Positions 35,119-44,452 of a DNA stretch of 64,000 nucleotides are shown piece by piece. Made by a program: the position numbers and the translations under genes. The stretch is taken from assembly GCA_036960485.1 (NCBI GenBank), contig JBALXS010000006.1:32779-96778 (forward strand), in the 5' to 3' direction. This DNA is from Rs1 sp036960485. Its GTDB lineage: Bacteria > Pseudomonadota > Gammaproteobacteria > Pseudomonadales > Balneatricaceae. Below the pieces are notes generated by a model. It was not told where the DNA came from. It was given only the letters and a program-made list of their open reading frames with translations, and did no database searches. Within the stretch, counting starts at the first letter, position 1; every line of letters starts with the position of its first letter.

Positions 35119-35151
35119 CCTATGCTGAGCTTTATCAAAGCTCAGCATAGG
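35119..35151. repeat. Perfect 15-base-pair hairpin between OFA carrier and chemoreceptor genes
   Basis: CCTATGCTGAGCTTT and its exact complement are separated by only ATC. It lies 80 bases past the carrier gene's stop and 180 bases before the chemoreceptor start. No T run follows on either strand, so it is an unusual terminator if it is one; a 3' stabilising hairpin or a regulator site are alternatives. Another inverted pair (AGCGATCG at 35162, CGATCGCT at 35215) lies just beside it. Confidence 0.7.
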
Positions 35152-35230
35152 ATTTGATTAGAGCGATCGAGCATGACTTCCATGAAGTAATATTTTCATA
35201 GCAAGCTATAACCCCGATCGCTAGAGATAC

Positions 35231-36964
35231 TTACTTCACTGAACTCAGCTCTGGGTGAGTTTTATGCACATGATGTTGATCTTCTACATGCTTCAAACCT
35301 TTGTTGGCGACAAACGCAACCACAAGTAGTGACGCCATAGCGTACATCGTGGTGTTGTAAAGACTAGAGGTGGGATCAATAGTGCCCATAGGCGCTATTT
35401 CCATTAACTTAGCGATCGTCACTGTTTTAGCTGCTACTAGTGTTTGCAGCTGTTCAATACCTGAGCCAAATGTTTGTAAAAATACCGCTGGATCTATTTT
35501 TTGTGATAAATCAGCAATGGCACTATCGACAGAGCGTTGGCGTAGATAGGTGATAGCGAATGGGCCTAATACACCCGCAGTGCTCCAAGCAGTCAATAAA
35601 CGACCGTGAATTCCGCCTACGTGTAACGTTCCAAACATATCAGCTAGGTAAGCGGGAATAGTAGCAAATCCGCCGCCGTACATTGTGAAAATAATCATAG
35701 TGGCGCCGTAAAACAGCACTAACCACATCACAGAAGGTTCGATGCTTACTTGTGTAGCCACAAAAGGAATGGATACATACAGCAGCATGCCTATTAAGAA
35801 GAAACAATGGTAAGTGTTTTTTCTGCCAATGCTGTCGGATGTTGTTGCCCAAAAGAAGCGGCCAACCATGTTAAAGACACTGATCATCAAGACATAAGTG
35901 GCAGCGAAGCTAGCATCTACGATATGCGGCAGTGTTGATCCGAAAATTTCGGACATCATCGTTTTCGCCACTCCAATAACACCGATACCTGCCGTTACAT
36001 TTAAGCAAAGCATAATCCACAAACGCCAGAACTGTGGAGTTCTCAAAGCTTGATCGATATGTACGTTATCTGAAGTGATCATTTTCTTTAATGATTCATT
36101 AACGCTAGGCGCAACCCAGCCACTGGGCTGCCAGTTTTTCGGCGGTACTCTATAAGAAAAAGAAGCGATGATCATGATGATGAAATAGACAATACCTAAA
36201 GTGATAAAGACACTAGCAGCACCCGTATCACCAGTTCCTGCAACATACACACCTTCAGGTCCTGGTACAGGGACTTTTGCCATATCTGCAATGCTGGCAA
36301 CCACTACTTCAACTTTGCTACCGGCAACTTCTGCGAAGCGACGCCCACCTTCAGTAATTAATGGCACATCAGCGACTTTACCTAAGTATTCTGGTGCTTG
36401 GTAAAATACAGAAAGTAACCAAGTTTTCAGTGGTGCACCTATCATCGCGCCGCCACCAAAGCCCATAATCGCCATGCCTGTCGCCATACCTCTACGATCA
36501 GGGAACCAGCGTAACAATGTGCTCACGGGTGATACATAGGCAAGGCCTAATCCACAACCACCGATAACACCATAGCCTAAATAAACTAGCCACAACTGGT
36601 GGTAAGCGATACCCAAACTACCAATTAGGAAGCCACCACCCCAACAAAATGCAGCGAGCACGCCAACCATTCGTGGGCCAACTTCTTCAAGCCACTTGCC
36701 ACCAAGGGCAGCTGCTAAACCAAGAAAGACGATTGCTGTGGAAAATATCCATACTACAGAGCTTAAGCTCCAATCGTCAGCGGCACTGGCAACCACACCT
36801 ATTTGTTTGATGAGTGCCGGGTTAAAAATACTCCATGCATAGACTGAACCTATACATAAATGTATGGCAATAGAAGCGGGTGGTACTAGCCAGCGATTGA
36901 AATCACTGTCGGCGACAATGCGCTCTTTTTTTAAGAAACCGAAGGCTCCTGCAGGTTTACTCAT
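35231..36964 (-). CDS. OFA-family MFS transporter (oxalate/formate antiporter family)
   Basis: A 577-residue carrier with 12 membrane helices. OFA features: WLVPPASIAIHLCIGSVYAWSIF near the N-terminus, GCGLGLAYVSPVSTLLRWFPDRRGMATG after helix 4, and a long C-terminal cytoplasmic part. It is about 150 residues longer than OxlT because of a loop between helices 6 and 7 and another near the C-terminus. OFA carriers move oxalate, formate, pyruvate, lactate or acetate; substrate unknown. I start at ATG 36964 (MSKPAGAFGFL), with GGAG seven bases upstream; an upstream frame to 37033 crosses the sigma-54 promoter. It is the apparent target of the DctD/DctB-type system encoded just upstream. Confidence 0.9.
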   Translation of the reverse strand: MSKPAGAFGFLKKERIVADSDFNRWLVPPASIAIHLCIGSVYAWSIFNPALIKQIGVVASAADDWSLSSVVWIFSTAIVFLGLAAALGGKWLEEVGPRMVGVLAAFCWGGGFLIGSLGIAYHQLWLVYLGYGVIGGCGLGLAYVSPVSTLLRWFPDRRGMATGMAIMGFGGGAMIGAPLKTWLLSVFYQAPEYLGKVADVPLITEGGRRFAEVAGSKVEVVVASIADMAKVPVPGPEGVYVAGTGDTGAASVFITLGIVYFIIMIIASFSYRVPPKNWQPSGWVAPSVNESLKKMITSDNVHIDQALRTPQFWRLWIMLCLNVTAGIGVIGVAKTMMSEIFGSTLPHIVDASFAATYVLMISVFNMVGRFFWATTSDSIGRKNTYHCFFLIGMLLYVSIPFVATQVSIEPSVMWLVLFYGATMIIFTMYGGGFATIPAYLADMFGTLHVGGIHGRLLTAWSTAGVLGPFAITYLRQRSVDSAIADLSQKIDPAVFLQTFGSGIEQLQTLVAAKTVTIAKLMEIAPMGTIDPTSSLYNTTMYAMASLLVVAFVANKGLKHVEDQHHVHKTHPELSSVK

Positions 36965-37027
36965 TACAATTCTCCAAACGTTCATTATTATCATTATTTG
37001 GGACGTGGCCCTATTCATGATTGATAA

Positions 37028-37044
37028 TTGCAATTAATGTGCCG
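37028..37044 (-). promoter_or_regulatory. Sigma-54 promoter of the OFA carrier gene
   Basis: On the minus strand CGGCACATTAATTGCAA has GG and GC exactly ten bases apart and near-consensus flanks (GGCAC and TTGCA). Transcription would begin near 37018, about 54 bases before the carrier ATG. The NtrC-type activator gene lies upstream in the same direction. Confidence 0.8.
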
Positions 37045-37160
37045 TATGTATAAAGAGTATAAGTATCAAGGATTTGAGGTATAATTATGGTGAACTAAGC
37101 TTGAAAATAGGGTTGTATTTACTCGAAAATTAAGCCATTAGAGACATTATGACCCAGGGG

Positions 37161-39167
37161 TTATGCAAGAGGTAGCCAAAGACAAAACGTGCTGCCCTGA
37201 TTGGGCTTAGAGTGCACACTGATTTGTGCCTGCTGTGATTGCAAAAGAGAATAGCTAATTGATAAACCCAATCCAGTACCGCCAGCAGTACGGCTGAAAA
37301 ATGGATCAAAAATACGCTCTAAGATTGTTTTAGACATACCACAACCTGTATCAGTCACCAGTAATATGACCGAACTTTGCCAGTGACGAGTGCTGATTTT
37401 AATCTTGGCTGAGTTTTCACTGGCAGCGATGGCATTAATCAGCAGGTTTATTAGCACTTGTTGAATTTTTTGCCGATTACCCAGCACTGCAGCTGTCGCG
37501 CGTAAATCAAAAGAGAGCGTAATGTTTTTGGTGTGTAAATCGTGTTTGACCAATACGCTTGTGGCATTAATTAACTCGTTAATATTAATACGACTGCCCG
37601 GTTGAAGATTAATGTTAGGCCGTGATAATAACAGTAGATCAGTGATTAAAGACTGTATACGCTTTACTTGACACACCATCACTTCAATATCACTTTGTAC
37701 ATCGAAACCACAGCCTTGTAACTCATTGGTCATCAAATCTAAATGACCCAGTATCACTGCCGTAGGATTGTTGATTTCATGTGCGATGCCTGCTGTTAAT
37801 TGCCCAATAACCGCGAGCTTTTCTTGTGCAATTAGCTGCTCACGCGTGCGCTTTAATAGTTTGATGTGTTGATTGAGTGATTCTGTGCGCTTTAATACTT
37901 TTACCTCTAATAAGCCCGCTTCCTGTTCTATTTGATCGTGCTGTTGCTCAAGTTGGTTAAGCATTAGGTTAAATTGCTTGGCCAAAGTTTGTAGTTCAGG
38001 CGATGTGTTAGGCGATAAGTGAATACGCTTTCGTAATCCGCGGCGTATTGCGGTAATCACATCCACCATGGTTTCTACTGGACCAAAGATGCCTTTAGCA
38101 CCGTGGATAACAACAAAAGTACAACTGATAAGCACCACTATCACCAGCGCTAGTAGCTGCCAAAGCCAGTTATAAAACTCTTGGCGAAAAGGGGCTTCAA
38201 GAAAGCCTGCGTAAATCATACCAACGCGCGCACCGCCACTATCTACAATGGGCGAGTAACCTGATATGTACCAATCGCTGACCACAAATGCTCTATCTAG
38301 CCAGCGCTCGCCTTGCAATAATACCTTTTGACGCACTTGCTTAGATACTTTAGTACCAATGGCGCGCCCCCCTGTTTGTTCTGCATCGGGGACGTTAGTA
38401 CTGATACGCACATCATCGAGAAAAATAGTGACAGTACCTAAACTCTGCGTATGTAGTGAACCTTCGCCATAAACTGTCTGCTTGATTTGATCGACGAAGT
38501 CATTATTGCGATTCATTAAAATACCAGCACTGAGTATCGCGCTGACCTCACCTTTGGCGTCGAGTAATGGGTAAGCTAGATGCAGCACCATGGCTCTATC
38601 TTCGATAGTTTTTTGCGCAGAAACGGCTTGCGCAGTATTTTTGATGGTAACTTTCGCGCGTTCGGCCAATGGTGCAGCAATAGACTTTAGTTGTAGCGTG
38701 CTAAATATTTCAACCCCACTGCCTCCATCACCATGACTGGCTTTTGCAACTAGCTTACTGGAGAATGTTCGACAGGGAGCAGAGCTGAACATTGGGCAGT
38801 GGTTTTTATCAAGTAATCGAATGAAATTTAGCTGGGCGCTGTTCTTTATCTGTAACAGTTTTTCTTGCAGCTGTTGTTGATATTTATCGGTATCACGAAA
38901 TTGGGGTTGGATCTGTATAAAAGTGGCTAATTGTTGCTGTTGTGCATTAATTACCAGCTGATTGTAATAATCTTTTTGGGTGCTGCGAAGGCCTTGATTG
39001 GCGACTGCCAAATCGGTACTCGCTTTCATCAACAACTGGCGATAGCTGACTTGATTGGTCCAAAAGTAAAGTAACACGATTAGCATAGCCGCCATTAAAA
39101 GCATTGGGCCTAACACCAAAATTAATAATTTCGGCCTTATACTGTGTGGTTTCTCTAACCAATTCAA
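37161..39167 (-). CDS. DctB-type sensor histidine kinase with Cache sensor
   Basis: A 668-residue membrane kinase. Helix about 16-38, periplasmic Cache sensor to about 325 (RAMVLHLAYPLLDAKGEVS, FVVSDWYISGYSPIVD, VGMIYAGFLEAPF), second helix, HAMP-like linker, HisKA box with His in LTAGIAHEINNPTAVI (about 472) and HATPase domain (VTDTGCGMS, GGTGLGLSIS). An ATG at 39263 would overlap the regulator gene by 95 bases, so I prefer TTG 39167, one base after that gene's stop, with AGCAGG upstream; the protein then begins at the residue series LNWLEKPHSIRPKL. The carrier's sigma-54 promoter follows its stop by 117 bases. Confidence 0.85.
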   Translation of the reverse strand: MNWLEKPHSIRPKLLILVLGPMLLMAAMLIVLLYFWTNQVSYRQLLMKASTDLAVANQGLRSTQKDYYNQLVINAQQQQLATFIQIQPQFRDTDKYQQQLQEKLLQIKNSAQLNFIRLLDKNHCPMFSSAPCRTFSSKLVAKASHGDGGSGVEIFSTLQLKSIAAPLAERAKVTIKNTAQAVSAQKTIEDRAMVLHLAYPLLDAKGEVSAILSAGILMNRNNDFVDQIKQTVYGEGSLHTQSLGTVTIFLDDVRISTNVPDAEQTGGRAIGTKVSKQVRQKVLLQGERWLDRAFVVSDWYISGYSPIVDSGGARVGMIYAGFLEAPFRQEFYNWLWQLLALVIVVLISCTFVVIHGAKGIFGPVETMVDVITAIRRGLRKRIHLSPNTSPELQTLAKQFNLMLNQLEQQHDQIEQEAGLLEVKVLKRTESLNQHIKLLKRTREQLIAQEKLAVIGQLTAGIAHEINNPTAVILGHLDLMTNELQGCGFDVQSDIEVMVCQVKRIQSLITDLLLLSRPNINLQPGSRININELINATSVLVKHDLHTKNITLSFDLRATAAVLGNRQKIQQVLINLLINAIAASENSAKIKISTRHWQSSVILLVTDTGCGMSKTILERIFDPFFSRTAGGTGLGLSISYSLLQSQQAQISVHSKPNQGSTFCLWLPLA

Positions 39168-39168
39168 T

Positions 39169-40536
39169 TTAAGCCTGCTCTTTGGGATTATTGGAGAGTT
39201 TGCGTTCAACCGTTTTACGGGTGATTCCCAGTAATTGTGCCGCTTGTGTTTTGTTATTTCCACAGTGCGCTAAAACTTTGCCGATGTGCTCTAGCTCAAC
39301 TTGTTCTAAGCGCCAGTGATGAGGGTAGCCGGATGGAGTGTTATCTTCCTGTGGATTGAGCAAAGCTTTCGGTGAGCTGCCCAGTAATATAGAACGCTCA
39401 ATTAAATTGCGTAATTCTCGTACGTTCCCAGGCCAATGATAATCTTGCATGCTTTGATAATCGGCGCTTTTAAGGGTGATTCTTGGCAAGTTAAGTTGAT
39501 TGCTAAGTTTGGCGTTAAAGTGCTCCACTAACAGTTCGATATCATCCAAGCGCTTACGTAAAGGGGGTAATTCTATGGGCAAGACATTGAGTCGATAAAA
39601 TAAATCTGCACGAAAATTGCCAAGTTCCACTTGTTTCGCTAAAGGTTTATTACTGGCTGCAATAATACGCACATTTATGCTTTTTTCACGCTCTGTGCCT
39701 ACTGGCCGAATGCGTGATTCTTGCAAAACGCGTAGTAATTTTCCTTGCAACACCAGCGGCATTTCGCTGATTTCATCAAGAAATATGGTGCCACCATCAG
39801 CGTAACTAAAAAGCCCTTGGCGCGCTTGAGTTGCGCCGGTAAACGCGCCTTTTATATGCCCAAATAATTCTGATTCAATCAGCTCAGGTGATACAGCAGC
39901 GCAATTAATGGGCACAAATGATCCTTCTCTGCCACTTAGTTCGTGAAATGCCGCCGCAGCAAGCTCTTTACCTGTTCCTGTTTCACCTTCAATTAAAATA
40001 GAAGCGTTGCTAGGTGCAACTTGAGCGATTAACCGATTCACAGTGGTGATCGCATCACTTTCACCTAGTAGAGCATGATTTTGCTGATTTATAGTAAGCC
40101 GGTGCTGTAAAACATAGTTTTCTCGTGAGAGCTTGAGGCGATTGTAACTGCGATCTATGGCACCTGTTATCTGCTCTAGTCGAAAAGGTTTAAGGATAAA
40201 GTCGCTGGCACCTAAGCGTACAGCATCTACGGCATTATCTAGTTCAGCGAAGCCTGTCATGAAAATAATATCTGGGCGTTTATCTGCATCTTCCAAGCCC
40301 GTAACCCATTCTATGCCAGATGTGCTGGGCATATTTATGTCAACGATTAGTAAATCGTATAGCTGCTGCTCGCGAAGTTTATCTGCTTGTGCAGTTGAGT
40401 ATGCATAATCGACCACCGTATAAACTTTGCATAACGCGCGCTTGAGAAAATGACAAATACCTTCTTCATCATCGACAATAAGAATGGCGAAAGGTTGGGG
40501 GTTGGCAGAGGGTACTCGTTGTTGAGTGGCAGACAT
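39169..40536 (-). CDS. DctD/NtrC-type sigma-54-dependent response regulator
   Basis: A 455-residue activator. Receiver about 18-130 (Asp in LIVDINMPSTSG, about 67), AAA+ about 155-385 with Walker A GETGTGKEL, the GAFTGATQAR sigma-54 loop and GGTIFLDEISEMP, then a Fis-type helix-turn-helix at the C-terminus (GNNKTQAAQLLGITRKTVERK). It precedes its kinase gene by one base. This is the reverse gene order (regulator, then kinase) of the TRAP-linked pair at 10.9-14.4 kb. The evident target is the OFA carrier gene, through the promoter at 37028-37044. Confidence 0.93.
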   Translation of the reverse strand: MSATQQRVPSANPQPFAILIVDDEEGICHFLKRALCKVYTVVDYAYSTAQADKLREQQLYDLLIVDINMPSTSGIEWVTGLEDADKRPDIIFMTGFAELDNAVDAVRLGASDFILKPFRLEQITGAIDRSYNRLKLSRENYVLQHRLTINQQNHALLGESDAITTVNRLIAQVAPSNASILIEGETGTGKELAAAAFHELSGREGSFVPINCAAVSPELIESELFGHIKGAFTGATQARQGLFSYADGGTIFLDEISEMPLVLQGKLLRVLQESRIRPVGTEREKSINVRIIAASNKPLAKQVELGNFRADLFYRLNVLPIELPPLRKRLDDIELLVEHFNAKLSNQLNLPRITLKSADYQSMQDYHWPGNVRELRNLIERSILLGSSPKALLNPQEDNTPSGYPHHWRLEQVELEHIGKVLAHCGNNKTQAAQLLGITRKTVERKLSNNPKEQA

Positions 40537-40906
40537 AAATACCTATTATTATTGTTAGAATTAGATCTTAGAATAAATTTTTATTTAGTTTGCCATTTAA
40601 TCGCAATACGACGCTAGGCTCAATGGCTATTTGACCTTAAAAAGTACTTAGAGAGCGACTAAGTTTAGGTCTTTTTTGTGCATAAATTTTTTTCTTTAAT
40701 GAGGCGAGAGTCTAGTAGTGGAGTGTGAGTAATAAAAACTGGCGATGATCTTAAGCGTGACTTGCTAAAAAAAAGAAGGGGTTATTACATAACACCACTT
40801 GGTCAGCGAGCTAGATTACAGTAGCTGTGCTTACCAAAGTGGTGTGAAGTGTAAGTCTATGCACAGTCTTGGAAAAAGCTGGGCATAATTAATTGTTTAG
40901 TGGACT
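40537..40906. other. Intergenic region, regulator gene / semialdehyde dehydrogenase gene
   Basis: About 370 bases. It must hold the promoter of the regulator/kinase operon (lower part) and the end of the dehydrogenase transcript. An imperfect inverted repeat ACACCACTTGGT (40792-40803) / ACCAAAGTGGTGT (40833-40845), with a 29-base spacer, has one unpaired base and no T run; it may be an operator or a 3' structure. No gene is visible. Confidence 0.5.
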
Positions 40907-42463
40907 TTAGCTTGCAACACAGCTGCGAACTGAATTGTCTGCCGTTGCCGCTGTTTTAGTTTCATCCGCTTGTTTAGCACTATTATTACCAGTAGGTGCG
41001 ACTACTCTGATGGTGGCTACTTTATTTTGGGTAAAGAAATCAATCCCTTCTGTGCCTTGTACTTTATTGTTACCCACTAATGAGTCTTTAATACCGCCAA
41101 AAGGCATGTAAGGATGCGGTGCACAAACGCCTACATTTACACCAACCATACCAACGTCTGCATTGTTGATAAACTTTTCAATGTAGTAAGCATTTTGGGT
41201 GAAGATACAAGCGCCGTTACCCATCGGGTGGTTTTTGATCATACGTAGTGCACCATCAATACAGCCCACTTTCATGATGCTCAGCACTGGGCCAAATATT
41301 TCTTCACGTGCAATACGCATATCAGGTGTTACATCACTAAAGATGGTAGGGCCGATAAAATAACCGTGAGCATTTTCCGGCTTTGTCGCGGGATTACGGC
41401 CATCTAACAATAAAGTAGCGCCCTCTGCCAAGCCGATTTCTATGTAGTTCTCTATGCGTGCTTTAGCGCTGGCAGAAATAACAGGGCCCATGAAAATATC
41501 CGGATCTAGGGCATCCCCTAAAGTAACCTTTTTAGAAGCTTCTAATAAACGCTCCACTAGTTCATCGTGTACTTCATTAACGCAAGCAATGTTAGATATT
41601 GCCAGACAGCGTTGGCCTGCAGAGCCGTAACCAGAGATAATAAGGTTCTCTATCAGCACATCCATCGGTGCATCTTCCATTACTGCAAGAAAGTTTTTAG
41701 CACCGCCTAAAAGCATAGTTTTTTTACCATTGCTGCCACAACCTGCCGCAATCGCTTTGGCAGTAGGAGATGATCCTACTAGGCAAACACCTGCTACATT
41801 TTCATCGTCGTACCAAGCTTCTACCACTTCTCTATCACCGTGCACGATATTAATAACGCCTGCCGGTAAACCGATTTGCTCAAACAACTGCACCATTTTT
41901 TGCATAAATAGTGGCGATTCAGTGGATGGCTTGTATACGAAAGTATTGCCAGTTCCGATGGCAAAGGGGATGAACCAGCCAAAAACTAAAGCGGGGAAGT
42001 TAAATGGTGCCACACCACAGAACACCCCTAACGGTGCTTTAATAATTCTACCGCTGATGTTGTTGGCAATTTGTGGCACAGTTTGGCCTTGGATAAGTGC
42101 GGGTATAGTACAAGCCATTTGTACTATCTCGACAACACGCTGTACTTCACCGCGCGCTTCACTAATATGTTTAGCTTGATCTAAAGCAACTGCTTGAGCA
42201 AGCATTTCTTTGTGCTCAACCATGGCGCTGTGTAATGCAAAAATATAATCCATTCGCTTGGGAAGAGACGTTTCTTTCCAGCTAACAAAGGCGTCTGCTG
42301 CGGCTTGTGATGCTGCTCTTGAATTTTGCGCATTACCTAGCGGTACAGTGCCAATTTTCTGGCCTGTAGATGGGTTGTATAGTGGTGTTGTTTCATTATG
42401 GGTTGGTGTTACCCACTGACCATTGATGTAATCGCGAATGATAATTTGTTGTGCAGCGCTCAT
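40907..42463 (-). CDS. CoA-acylating methylmalonate/malonate-semialdehyde dehydrogenase (MmsA-like)
   Basis: A 518-residue ALDH superfamily enzyme of the MmsA class, which converts malonate or methylmalonate semialdehyde to acetyl- or propionyl-CoA. Marks: YINGQWVTP, GVAPFNFPALVFGWF (about 150), GSSPTAKAIA, LGGAKNFLAV in place of the general-base Glu motif of hydrolytic ALDHs, and the Cys in GYGSAGQRCLAIS (about 286). The C-terminal tail of about 25 residues is Ala/Thr rich and may be disordered. The upstream MocR-type regulator, in the same orientation, and its three half-sites suggest induction by an amino compound such as beta-alanine. No partner aminotransferase is adjacent, so the substrate is inferred. 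Confidence 0.88.
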   Translation of the reverse strand: MSAAQQIIIRDYINGQWVTPTHNETTPLYNPSTGQKIGTVPLGNAQNSRAASQAAADAFVSWKETSLPKRMDYIFALHSAMVEHKEMLAQAVALDQAKHISEARGEVQRVVEIVQMACTIPALIQGQTVPQIANNISGRIIKAPLGVFCGVAPFNFPALVFGWFIPFAIGTGNTFVYKPSTESPLFMQKMVQLFEQIGLPAGVINIVHGDREVVEAWYDDENVAGVCLVGSSPTAKAIAAGCGSNGKKTMLLGGAKNFLAVMEDAPMDVLIENLIISGYGSAGQRCLAISNIACVNEVHDELVERLLEASKKVTLGDALDPDIFMGPVISASAKARIENYIEIGLAEGATLLLDGRNPATKPENAHGYFIGPTIFSDVTPDMRIAREEIFGPVLSIMKVGCIDGALRMIKNHPMGNGACIFTQNAYYIEKFINNADVGMVGVNVGVCAPHPYMPFGGIKDSLVGNNKVQGTEGIDFFTQNKVATIRVVAPTGNNSAKQADETKTAATADNSVRSCVAS

Positions 42464-42581
42464 AGTTTAACCCGATATGTTTGCAGGGCAACGTTGTTGA
42501 TCGTTGCTCGTATTGATAGGGGGTAAGGAAGTTACCCGTAAAGAAAGTGAACAGTGTAGGAAGGTTGAGCCAGTAGGTAGA

Positions 42582-42654
42582 GTACCAATTAGTGGGAAAA
42601 AACTGCTAACTGGTACCTTGGTTGTCAAATAATAACAGTTTTATGGTACCAGTT
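42582..42654. promoter_or_regulatory. Three GTACCA half-sites upstream of mmsA-like gene (MocR operator candidate)
   Basis: GTACCAATT at 42582-42590, its inverted form AACTGGTACC at 42608-42617 and GGTACCAGTT at 42645-42654 share the core GTACCA(A/G)TT. The last two form a perfect ten-base inverted repeat separated by 27 bases. They lie 120-190 bases upstream of the dehydrogenase ATG and just past the MocR gene stop. MocR/GntR regulators commonly bind repeated half-sites in this arrangement. A possible -35 (TTGACA on the minus strand, 42628-42623) falls between the sites, but no clear -10 is seen. Confidence 0.6.
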
Positions 42655-42721
42655 CGTGAAGATCAATGGGCCTTGGGTATAGCGATAGGTATTAATTGCT
42701 CTACTTAGTTTGTTAGTAATA

Positions 42722-44176
42722 TCAGCTGAGCTTGTTAATAATATCAGCTAAGGCCTTGATCCCCGGCTCGATCAACTCTGCTGAAATAGAGCCATAGCCT
42801 AAACGAAAGCAGTGGCTGTGCTCGGTGTCGCAGTAATAAATACTGCCAGGTTCTATCAAAATGCCTTGCTCACGGGCGCTTTGCGCTAACGTATCTGCAT
42901 TTAAATGTGCAGGGCCTTCCACCCAGTATGACGAGCCGCCAAAAGTGGGCGGCACTGAGCTATCGGGAATATATTGCTGTAAAGCTTGCTGCATTAAAGT
43001 CCATTTAATCTGGTAATTAATGCGTTGTTTGTTGATCAGCACATCGTAGTAACCGCGCGCGATAAATAGCGCCACACTGCGTTGGTTGTTCATCGGTGCT
43101 TGGCGCAGCATTAACCGTCTTAAAGCTTGGGCTTCTTTGATGAGGGCTTCATCTGCAACCATATAACCAAGGCGTAAGCCTGGCGCAAGTGTTTTGGAAA
43201 AGCTGCCCACATAGATGACTCGCCCCGCTTGATCGATACTTTTTAAGGCGGGAGAAGGGATGCTGGTGAAGTTAGTTTCAGCTTCGTAATCATCTTCAAT
43301 AATTAGAAAATTGTGTTCAGCGGCTTGTTGTAACAGCTGTTTTCTACGCTCGATGCTCATCGTGACAGTAGTGGGAAATTGGTGGCTGGGCGTTACATAA
43401 ATGCAATCGCAGTCTGCTAGCTTTTCACTAATCACCAGCCCTTGTTCATCGATTGCTAAAGGGAGTATATGCGCAGGCCGGTTTAGAGCAATATTGCGTA
43501 CATCAACATAGTTGGGATCTTCTATACCGAAGGTATCACCTTCGCGCAGCACTAGGCGAGTAGTTAAATAAATAGCGTGCTGGGCACCTACTGTAATCAG
43601 TATTTGGCTACTTTTAGCAGCGATACCTCTTCTGGGCAGAATATGGGTTTGGATATGCTCTATCAGCATAGGGTCGTCTTGTAGCTGATCAGATGCCCAG
43701 TTACCTATGGCCGCAACAGAAACTGAATCGCGCGAGCATTCGCGCCACTGTGCAATCGGAAAACTTTGTGGATCAAATTGGCCGTAAATAAAAGGGTATT
43801 TATAGCGCTGCCAGTGCTGGTGCTTAACAATATTTTTTTGCTCGCTAAGTTTGCGCGGTAAAAACTTTTCCCAGTCTACACTGTCTTGTAATTCATTTTC
43901 TGGCACTTCAGCGGTATGTAATGGCTGGTATTGCGGATTGATGAAGTAACCGCTGCGCTCTTTTGAAACGATCAAATTTTCACTGAGCATTTGTTCGTAT
44001 ACGCGGATCACTGTGTTACGTGAAATTTTCAAATCGGCCGCCAGTTTACGACTGGAAGGCAGCGGTTTATCAAGTGGAATACTGCCATTAAAGATGGCTT
44101 TAGTCAGCTGCGTTCTCAGTTGCTGCTGCAGGCTATTCTCGCTGTTGTGCTCTAAATGAAATAGATGAAAAGACAT
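42722..44176 (-). CDS. MocR-family regulator (GntR helix-turn-helix fused to aminotransferase domain)
   Basis: A 484-residue fusion. GntR winged helix about 12-75 (LRTQLTKAIFNGSIP, SSRKLAADLKISRNTVIRVYEQM) is followed by a fold-type I aminotransferase-like domain with the PLP Lys in YVGSFSKTLAPGLRLGY (about 330) and the cofactor Asp/Tyr motif DPNYVDVRN and IEDDYEAE. MocR proteins (GabR, TauR, PdxR, EnuR) sense an amino compound through PLP chemistry. It precedes the MmsA-like gene in the same direction and is the likely regulator of it through the half-sites at 42582-42654. Confidence 0.9.
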   Translation of the reverse strand: MSFHLFHLEHNSENSLQQQLRTQLTKAIFNGSIPLDKPLPSSRKLAADLKISRNTVIRVYEQMLSENLIVSKERSGYFINPQYQPLHTAEVPENELQDSVDWEKFLPRKLSEQKNIVKHQHWQRYKYPFIYGQFDPQSFPIAQWRECSRDSVSVAAIGNWASDQLQDDPMLIEHIQTHILPRRGIAAKSSQILITVGAQHAIYLTTRLVLREGDTFGIEDPNYVDVRNIALNRPAHILPLAIDEQGLVISEKLADCDCIYVTPSHQFPTTVTMSIERRKQLLQQAAEHNFLIIEDDYEAETNFTSIPSPALKSIDQAGRVIYVGSFSKTLAPGLRLGYMVADEALIKEAQALRRLMLRQAPMNNQRSVALFIARGYYDVLINKQRINYQIKWTLMQQALQQYIPDSSVPPTFGGSSYWVEGPAHLNADTLAQSAREQGILIEPGSIYYCDTEHSHCFRLGYGSISAELIEPGIKALADIINKLS

Positions 44177-44452
44177 TATAATTTGTTATCCAACTTTCTA
44201 AAGTAATCGTATTGATTACAGTAAGATGCAGTAGCGATAGTTGTAGAAATTAAGAAGGAGAAGAACGCTCTTTATTGCCACTAAAGTACATATATAACAA
44301 GAGGTTTCATAAATGAACAGCGATTAGTCAGTTTATCGCTTTAAATTTGCAAGAAATTAAATCGACAGGTTACTCTTAATGCGCTGTAGAAAGCAGAACG
44401 CAACGCATTGAGAGCGTGGTTGAATATCAGTTACTTAACTATTACGGGCTAA

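Noticed and set aside
40792..40845. Inverted repeat as terminator of the MmsA-like gene
   Set aside because: The stem has an unpaired base, a 29-base spacer and no T run; left as an unassigned inverted repeat.
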